From: Apus apus
Lineage: Eukaryota > Chordata > Aves > Apodiformes > Apodidae
Length of the DNA stretch: 64,000 nucleotides
NCBI RefSeq assembly: GCF_020740795.1
Contig: NC_067282.1
Span: 125,793,132 to 125,857,131, forward strand
Direction: 5' to 3'
In this document: positions 60,301 to 64,000 of the stretch, piece by piece
Numbering within the stretch: position 1 is the stretch's first letter
Layout: the number at the start of each line of letters is the position of its first letter
Translations under genes and position numbers: made by a program
The notes under the pieces: model-generated
Told to the model about the DNA's origin: nothing
Seen by the model: only the letters and a program-made list of their open reading frames with translations
The model's database searches: none

Positions 60301-63300
60301 TTCTATATCCAATTGCTAATAAATGTTCTTGATCTTGTTCACACCTTACCTGCTTTGTGTTTCTGGTTCACCTGCAGGCTCACTGCCTTTGTGTACAAGT
60401 CATTTGCACAAGCCAGACGCTACATCTACATTGACAAAAAGGTCCAGTCTCAAACTTTGATCTGGCTGGCAAGCAAGCAGAAGTCAGATGGATGCTTTGA
60501 AAATGTTGGGTCACATTTCAACAATGCTTTGAACGTAAGCACTGGGACAAGTATAGTCCCCAGCTTCCAGTCCTACCATTGAGATTCTTTTAGATAATTT
60601 CTGCCCAATACCAGCTTGTGACCACACCCTTTCTTGTACCATGTCTTGCACACCTCTCATGTACAAGCAGAGCATGATTCTCATGTCTGCTATTGATGAT
60701 GAGGTAGAAACCAGTTCAGCTCAGTCAGAAGTCTCAGGTTTTATTTTCCACCACTGCAATATGTGTCCAGCCACAGGCTACAAAATGCTGTATTGCATAT
60801 GTGCAAAAACCAAGAAAATGCATTAAATAATTTTGGCTTCATCCTGAATTAACTTGATTTTTCTTGTTCCTGTACATACAAGGAGAAAGAAATTACTTCT
60901 GATCTCAAACCTAACTGGTATCTGAACTATGAATCTGTACTGACCTTTTTTTTATTTTTTTACATGTGTTTTCTTCAGAGTGGAGAACAAGGTGAATACT
61001 CACTCACAGCCTACGTTGTGGCAGCATTGCTGGAGGCTGGACACACTGTCATGGTAGGCATTTGATGCTGTTATGCTTTATTAGTCTGACCAGCCATGTG
61101 TCAAACAGTGAACAAGTCACAGTCCTCACATATACATTCTTTAACAATATAGTAAATACTTGTCCCAATTGTGGGACAGTAGGGTCAGCTGAGGAATTCT
61201 GTTTCCAGAACCCTGCACTGCCATAAGATAGCTAGCGAATGAGTATTAACACCCAACTGGCATAGCCTGCTTTATCATGGGGTCTCAATACACTTCACAT
61301 AGCTCTGTAAAATGTATCCATCTTTTAGAGCTATGGCAACGAAGGGACAAAGGATTCACCTGCCTAAGGTCATCTAGCAAGTAAGGATAGAACTAGTGTT
61401 CTGTTAGTCCAGCCATGCTGCCTCTAAATAAATGCAAAAAGAAGGCAGCAACAGTGCAAGAGCATTTTTTACAGAATACACACTGTAGGCCCTTAAACAT
61501 GCCATGGTTCATGTATATTTTAGCGTGAAGGGTCAGTGATGGTAGCTTAAGCAGTGATGGAAGTATTTAAAGAGAAGCTGAGACACAAATCCAATTACCT
61601 GACAACCCAACTATGTTTTGCATTACTAGCATCCTGTGGTTCAGAATGGCATGAGATGTTTGGAGACTGCATTTGGCAATGGAGTCCACAGTCTCCATAA
61701 CCAGGCCCTCTTTGCCTATGCTTATCGTTTAACTGGCAAAGAGAAAAGATGCCAATTCTTCCTTGAGAATCTGGACAAAAGAGCTAACAGAGATGGTAAG
61801 TGCAGTATGGTCATGATACTGACAATGCAGCTCATGGAATGGCCTGTGATCTGGATGTAAGCTGTTCTTACATGTATGTAAGTAAGATTTTCTCATTGTC
61901 ACTGTTTGACTCAGGTCTGACAACAGTGCTCTCAATCCCCTCCCACTCTGACCCAGGTAGGGAAGGAGAGAGAAAAAAAGAGAGAGACTTGGCTGGATTG
62001 AAAACTAAACTACACAGCTTTAATTAAACACTAATGATATAAGAAAATATGTACGATTATATACAAATACGTTCAGATATCTGCAAAAGCCTCTCACCTC
62101 CCTCCACCCCCAGCATCTCCCACAGCACTCCCGTGAACTGTGAACAGTCCCGAGAAATCCCAGAGTTGCTGCTGGAGAAAGTGCAGAGTGATGAGGGTCA
62201 GGAGAGCTCGAGCCTGGGGGTGACGGTGATGGATGGACGGAGTCCTCCCCAGACACCGGGCACGGACGGAAGAGAAGGGAAGAAGAAGCAGGAAGGAAGT
62301 TGTCTTCTGTGATCTCTGACCTTCCTCTGAACTTACGTAGATATATGGAATGGAATCTCTCTGGCCAGTTTTGCTGTCTGTCTAATTCAGCCTCCTACAG
62401 GGGGGTCATACATGTCCCCATAGTGTATGAGCCCGCAGAGTAAAGGTGCCACCTTGAAGACCCAGCAGTTACAAAAACATTCCATTCTTATCAGTCGAAG
62501 TTGGAAGGCTCTGTGACTAGTTAAAAGAAAGCTTACTGAAGGAAAGAAAATCAGTAAAAGGAAAATTGGCTTCATCCTGGCTCAGACCAGGACACTCATT
62601 CATGCTGCTCCCATCCCATTTCATGCATGCTGTGCTACTGAATTTATCTCTATGAATTTCTGTGTCAAATCCTTTTGAGATTGAGCTGTGGCTTGATTTT
62701 CTTAAAATTATGAAATAATGTAGGTTGGGAGAGACCTCTTGAAGTCTCCAGTCCAAGGCAGTTGAAGACTACATCTTGTTTCCCCATTACCCTTCTCTTC
62801 TACAGGCTTAATGAACCCAAGTCCCTTAACTATTTCATGTGCTCAAGTCTGTGACTGCCCTAGCATTCTTCTGCATTCTTCTCCTTCACTTCAACCACCC
62901 TTTGACTTATACAGACCCCTTTTAATTCCCTTTCTATTTCTTCCTGTTTTCTTTTCCATCCTGGAACTAAAACTCATCCAGGACTATGATGGCTGAAAAA
63001 ACTTTTGGGTGATGGGAGAGAAGGAATTGTATACCTATCTCCCACATGATACTGTAGTGAATTAGCCAGGAATTAATTTTCCATGCTTTTTACATCCTAC
63101 TCTTCTATTTTCAGGTGGTTCAGTTCATTGGCAGAGAGAAAATAAGCCACCAGCAGAATATTTCCCTGATTTCTATTCCCGTGCCCCTTCTGCTGAGATT
63201 GAAACAACAAGCTATGTGCTCTTGGCTTTGCTCAAAAAAGTCAAATTCACTCCAGAAGACTTTTCTTACATTTCTCGCATTGTGCACTGGCTTGTCAAAC

Positions 63301-63995
63301 AACAGAACCCATATGGTGGTTTCTCCTCCAGCCAGGTAACAACTGGGTGTGAAAAAAAGAAAGTTTCTGGGAGCAGTCTAGCCTGCAAGCTGGATCTCAA
63401 TTGTATGACATATTTCCTCATTACATATTTGTTTGAATAATATTTGATAAATGGTGCTCACACAAGTCTCCTTGTCAAGGCACAACAAACTCTTCATAGG
63501 CAGTTTCATCCATATTTTAGTTTTAGGAAATGGGAATTTACCTGAGTTTCAAGTTAGCAGTAGACAGCAGACACTGCTGACACAGCATTATCCCAGATTT
63601 TCTGGGATAATTCAAATCTGTGTCCTCAGAACTTGCATCTCGTCTCTTTAGCTCCTTGCAAAGTCCCTCTCCATTTATGAGCACTGACAAAGCATCAGGG
63701 AAACAGGTGCTGTGCTAACCTGATGCACCATCTTACAGCTGGGTATCTGTCTAATTAGGGGTCATGTTGTTCTTTCCAGGACACTGTTGTTGCACTCCAA
63801 GCTTTAGCCCAGTATGGATACCTCACCTTCTCTAAAAAAGGTCTTAACATAGTCAAAGTCAATTTCATGGACTACCCCAGTAAGACTTTCCAAGTGAATG
63901 ACAGGAACCGCTTCTTACTGCAGCAGACTTCCTTACCCACTATTCCAGGGAATTATAGTGTGGAAGTGAATGGCACTGGCTGTGTCTATCTGCAG
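36326..63995 (+). CDS. Ovostatin-like / alpha-2-macroglobulin family proteinase inhibitor (30 exons, 3' end outside window)
   Basis: A secreted thioester-type proteinase trap of the A2M family. A protease cleaves the bait, the molecule closes around it, and the thioester bonds to it. Thirty exons join with consistent phase to give 3918 nt, 1306 codons and no stop. Family members have about 1470 residues, so roughly 165 residues (receptor-binding domain) lie to the right. Order: signal peptide (about 1-17), macroglobulin domains with [11 protein letters not shown] (about 123-133) and VLPKFEV (about 217-223), bait region (684-719) before [14 protein letters not shown], the second macroglobulin/CUB part, thioester domain with GCGEQN (Cys962, Gln965). 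The thioester falls in exon 24, as in human A2M, so no exon appears to be missing. Overall wording is closest to ovostatin (for example LAFISF.AKGTT near 93, and [11 protein letters not shown] at 1027), but enough differs that I call it a paralogue, with no symbol. Exons follow as separate entries. Confidence 0.95.
36670..36895 (+). mobile_element. CR1 3' fragment in intron 1
   Basis: GAGACATTAGGAGGAAACTC, CAGGTTGCCCAGGGAAGTGTGG, and CCTTCCAACCCAAAACATTCTATTATTCTATGA mark the CR1 3' region with its octamer-type tail. About 225 bp, sense to the host gene. Confidence 0.92.
38094..38277 (+). CDS. Exon 2: MG1 domain
   Basis: Residues 22-83. Begins [11 protein letters not shown], the conserved A2M-family N-terminal strand (PQYMVLVP type). 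Acceptor TTCTTACAG; donor GTATTT is weak at +5. The exon length of 184 nt is as expected for the family. Confidence 0.93.
38959..39115 (+). CDS. Exon 3: MG1/MG2 junction
   Basis: Residues 84-135. Carries [14 protein letters not shown], the family hallmark at the start of MG2. The acceptor is CTCTCCAG. The only donor that keeps the frame is GTGGCT, poor at +4/+5; no better site lies nearby. Confidence 0.92.
39989..40041 (+). CDS. Exon 4: MG2
   Basis: Residues 136-153 ([18 protein letters not shown]), matching the A2M MFRVVSMD-type strand. Acceptor TTTTTCAG, donor GTAAGT. Confidence 0.93.
40540..40560 (+). CDS. Exon 5: 21-nt micro-exon
   Basis: Seven codons (YPRITIE). A 21-nt exon at this position is characteristic of A2M-family genes and is needed to keep continuity with exon 6. 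Acceptor CTCCCTCAG after a long T-run, donor GTAAGA. Confidence 0.9.
41190..41358 (+). CDS. Exon 6: MG2
   Basis: Residues 161-216. Starts [10 protein letters not shown] (DPKGNRIAQW type) and includes [11 protein letters not shown] and FMVEEY. Donor GTAAGC; phase 1. Confidence 0.95.
42507..42591 (+). CDS. Exon 7: MG3 start
   Basis: Residues 217-244. Opens with VLPKFEV, an invariant A2M/complement motif. Acceptor TTCCCCAG, donor GTAAGT; phase 2. Confidence 0.95.
43280..43397 (+). CDS. Exon 8: MG3
   Basis: Residues 245-284. [19 protein letters not shown] is typical MG3. It is followed by a Lys/Glu-rich loop with two cysteines, as in ovostatin. Donor GTATGA. Confidence 0.93.
44103..44223 (+). 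CDS. Exon 9: MG3
   Basis: Residues 285-324. [10 protein letters not shown] matches the family D-GC motif; ends [11 protein letters not shown] with a potential N-glycosylation site. Donor GTAATA. Confidence 0.93.
44441..44550 (+). CDS. Exon 10: MG3/MG4
   Basis: Residues 325-361. Ends [11 protein letters not shown], the conserved Y-K/R-G-IPY-G segment before MG4. Donor GTGAGC; phase 0. Confidence 0.94.
45664..45822 (+). CDS. Exon 11: MG4
   Basis: Residues 362-414. [11 protein letters not shown] and [15 protein letters not shown] are typical MG4. Five N-X-S/T sequons (NRT, NYT, NGT, NTS, NAS) in 53 residues make this an unusually glycosylation-prone exon. It is preceded by a 100-bp T/G-rich tract ending in GTGTTCAG. 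Donor GTAAGT. Confidence 0.94.
45907..46134 (+). CDS. Exon 12: MG4/MG5
   Basis: Residues 415-490. Contains SFVKIEP, LSCGQK and HYVLN, all conserved in the family. It follows a short 84-bp intron. Acceptor TTCTATAG, donor GTAAGT. Confidence 0.95.
46350..46407 (+). CDS. Exon 13: MG5
   Basis: Residues 491-509, [13 protein letters not shown], matching the family V-AKGKIV-SG strand. Acceptor AAGCCCAG, donor GTAAGT; phase 1. Confidence 0.93.
47630..47775 (+). CDS. Exon 14: MG5
   Basis: Residues 510-558. GTFSITLTV, then [20 protein letters not shown], the typical A2M RLL-Y-V-P-GE-VADS segment. Donor GTGAAA. Confidence 0.94.
48164..48313 (+). CDS. Exon 15: MG5/MG6
   Basis: Residues 559-608. [12 protein letters not shown] and [15 protein letters not shown] are conserved family landmarks (AVDKSVLLL type). 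Acceptor TTTCCAG, donor GTAAGC. Confidence 0.95.
48928..49098 (+). CDS. Exon 16: MG6 first part
   Basis: Residues 609-665. [18 protein letters not shown] resembles the ovostatin NGLNLEDD segment closely. One NVS sequon. Acceptor CACCTCTCAG, donor GTATGT. Confidence 0.94.
49679..49811 (+). CDS. Exon 17: bait region, first half
   Basis: Residues 666-709. [16 protein letters not shown] is the conserved lead-in, followed by the first 26 residues of the bait (from Asn684, base 49733), acidic and Gly/Tyr-rich. Donor GTAAAA; phase 1. Confidence 0.93.
50255..50545 (+). mobile_element. Old CR1 3' fragment in intron 17
   Basis: Degenerate copy recognisable from AAACCAAGCTGGATAAG, then AGAGGTTCCTCTCAATCTAG, a T-run, and a TGATCCTGTGATTCTATGATTCTA tail. 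It sits in the intron that splits the bait region. Confidence 0.75.
51171..51252 (+). CDS. Exon 18: bait region, second half
   Basis: Residues 710-736. Ten more bait residues, then [14 protein letters not shown], the near-invariant segment that closes the bait. The acceptor is AATCTTCTAG; the other AG sites nearby give a stop or the wrong frame. Donor GTGAGT; phase 2. Confidence 0.92.
51796..52024 (+). CDS. Exon 19: MG6/MG7
   Basis: Residues 737-813. [32 protein letters not shown] and [10 protein letters not shown] are all conserved family landmarks. Acceptor TTGCTCAG, donor GTATAT. Confidence 0.96.
52584..52710 (+). CDS. Exon 20: MG7
   Basis: Residues 814-855. [17 protein letters not shown] fits the CANGR-T-SW-V-P pattern. 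The acceptor follows a 14-T run; donor GTAAGT; phase 1. Confidence 0.93.
53905..54026 (+). CDS. Exon 21: MG7/CUB
   Basis: Residues 856-896. [11 protein letters not shown] and [10 protein letters not shown] are conserved. Sequons NFT and NST. Acceptor CTTTCCAG, donor GTACAG. Confidence 0.93.
54662..54713 (+). CDS. Exon 22: CUB, first part
   Basis: Residues 897-913 ([15 protein letters not shown]), matching the family PEG-EKE strand. Acceptor ATCAAACAG, donor GTAAGT; phase 1. Confidence 0.92.
55016..55099 (+). CDS. Exon 23: CUB to thioester domain
   Basis: Residues 914-941. [23 protein letters not shown] corresponds to the LP-NVVEGSARA--SV-G segment just before the thioester domain. Donor GTAAGT. 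Confidence 0.94.
55750..55926 (+). CDS. Exon 24: thioester site
   Basis: Residues 942-1000. [15 protein letters not shown] is followed by PYGCGEQNM; Cys962 and Gln965 (codons 55809-55820) form the internal thioester. Then [17 protein letters not shown], the first helices of the alpha-alpha barrel. Acceptor TTCTCTAG, donor GTGACA. Confidence 0.97.
56237..56318 (+). CDS. Exon 25: thioester domain
   Basis: Residues 1001-1027. [19 protein letters not shown] is highly conserved. Acceptor GTATTTTCAG, donor GTAAGT; phase 2. The following intron contains a long CR1. Confidence 0.96.
56637..59655 (-). mobile_element. Near-full-length CR1 LINE, antisense in intron 25
   Basis: About 3 kb on the minus strand. 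From the 5' side: endonuclease (59527-59099, [18 protein letters not shown] and [10 protein letters not shown]; then [16 protein letters not shown] at 59060), linker and fingers (58555-58025), RT palm (57772-57524, [15 protein letters not shown]; then 57621-57028 with GPLLF/SINYL, the catalytic box KFADN, and [20 protein letters not shown]), and a 3' UTR to the tail at 56637. At least four frameshifts or stops; inactive. It accounts for most of the 4.06-kb intron. Confidence 0.95.
59695..59937 (+). mobile_element. Old CR1 3' fragment in intron 25
   Basis: Degenerate: CCTGGAGATGTTCATGACATG, GGTGGTTGGACTGTAG, AGAGATCCCTTACTAACTAG and a final ATAATTCTGTTAA suggest an ancient CR1 3' end in plus orientation. 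Confidence 0.5.
60150..60306 (+). mobile_element. CR1 3' fragment just upstream of exon 26
   Basis: CATGTGGTGGAGTCATAATC, GGAGGTATTTGAAGGGCATGTAGG, TGGTACTTAGGGACATG and TTTTCCAACC ending in ATGCTATGATTCTAT. It lies only 71 bp before exon 26, close to where the branch point should be. Confidence 0.92.
60378..60534 (+). CDS. Exon 26: thioester domain
   Basis: Residues 1028-1080. [20 protein letters not shown] and [16 protein letters not shown] are conserved helices. Acceptor CACCTGCAG, donor GTAAGC. Confidence 0.96.
60979..61053 (+). CDS. Exon 27: thioester domain
   Basis: Residues 1081-1105. [16 protein letters not shown] fits the LSAYITIALLE helix. Acceptor TTTTCTTCAG, donor GTAGGC. Confidence 0.94.
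61630..61795 (+). CDS. Exon 28: thioester domain
   Basis: Residues 1106-1160. Helices [22 protein letters not shown] and LENLDKRA. Acceptor GCATTACTAG, donor GTAAGT; phase 1. The intron that follows holds a solo LTR starting 101 bp downstream. Confidence 0.94.
61892..62599 (-). mobile_element. Solo ERV LTR (698 bp), antisense in intron 28, with 5-bp target duplication
   Basis: The LTR lies at 61897-62594 on the minus strand, beginning TGTCCTGG at 62594 and ending ..GTGACA at 61897. CTCAT is duplicated on both sides (61892-61896 and 62595-62599). It is homologous to 25258-25938 throughout. An ATTAAA poly(A)-type signal is readable near 62020 in LTR sense. It sits 101 bp past the exon 28 donor, in an intron otherwise without structure. 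Confidence 0.94.
62700..62960 (-). mobile_element. Possible old CR1 3' fragment
   Basis: TGAAATAATGTAGGTTGGGAGAGACCTCTTGAAG resembles a degenerate CR1 3' end on the minus strand, followed by C/T-rich sequence similar to an aged CR1 body. Weak. Confidence 0.4.
63115..63335 (+). CDS. Exon 29: end of thioester domain
   Basis: Residues 1161-1234. [22 protein letters not shown] and [14 protein letters not shown], all standard for the family. Acceptor TATTTTCAG, donor GTAACA. Confidence 0.96.
63780..63995 (+). CDS. Exon 30: end of thioester domain / CUB return strand
   Basis: Residues 1235-1306. [13 protein letters not shown], then [11 protein letters not shown] and [14 protein letters not shown]. 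Acceptor CTTTCCAG. The donor GTAAG is the last 5 bases of the window, so the exon is complete. About six further exons are expected downstream. Confidence 0.95.
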
Positions 63996-64000
63996 GTAAG

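Noticed and set aside
1..64000. CRISPR arrays, bacterial operons, tRNA or rRNA genes
   Set aside because: The tandem repeats are satellite or microsatellite without spacer diversity; I recognised no tRNA or rRNA sequence, and gene structure is eukaryotic.

Overview
This is bird genomic DNA. Several decayed CR1 LINEs with avian-type ORF2, solo LTRs of avian endogenous retroviruses, and a multi-exon egg-white/plasma proteinase-inhibitor gene of the alpha-2-macroglobulin (A2M)/ovostatin family all point to Aves. The species and order cannot be fixed from the sequence. Most of the six-frame ORFs are chance or shadow frames. The confident protein-coding content is one gene on the + strand, occupying the right half. 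|| Left end (1-13090): about 10 kb of a degenerate telomere-like satellite whose real period is 7 bp (TCTAGGG/TTAAGGG heptamers), not the vertebrate 6-bp TTAGGG. It is built into a higher-order unit of roughly 400-500 bp and is laid out as forward arm, unique spacer, reverse arm. This architecture occurs twice (1-3512 and 3513-13090). The spacers at about 1400-1750 and 10425-10792 are inverted copies of one another. A 362-bp solo LTR with a 6-bp target duplication interrupts the array at 6328-6689. || 13091-25257: a composite pyrimidine microsatellite (13502-13842); a GC-rich block with a divergent histone H2A-fold reading frame on the minus strand broken by an amber codon (14683-14100); an unrecognised 126-codon frame (15892-16272); a short repeat present on both sides of this block (about 13966 and 17982); and several CR1 fragments, the largest (18104-21035, minus) carrying endonuclease and reverse-transcriptase remnants. 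|| 25258-36260: a 681-bp solo LTR with 5-bp target duplications (25258-25938), then largely featureless AT-rich sequence with a few CR1 pieces and one weak candidate terminal exon (31441-31551). || 36326-63995: an ovostatin-like/A2M-family gene. I could place 30 coding exons with consensus splice borders and unbroken phase, giving 1306 codons without a stop. They cover the signal peptide, the macroglobulin domains, the bait region (exons 17/18), CUB, and the thioester domain with an intact GCGEQN (exon 24). The C-terminal receptor-binding domain lies beyond the window, which stops 5 bp into intron 30. Intron 25 holds an almost full-length antisense CR1. Intron 28 holds a second solo LTR of the same family as the one at 25258, in opposite orientation and also with perfect 5-bp target duplications. 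|| The product would be a secreted broad-range proteinase trap: a protease cuts the bait, the protein collapses around it, and the thioester couples covalently.
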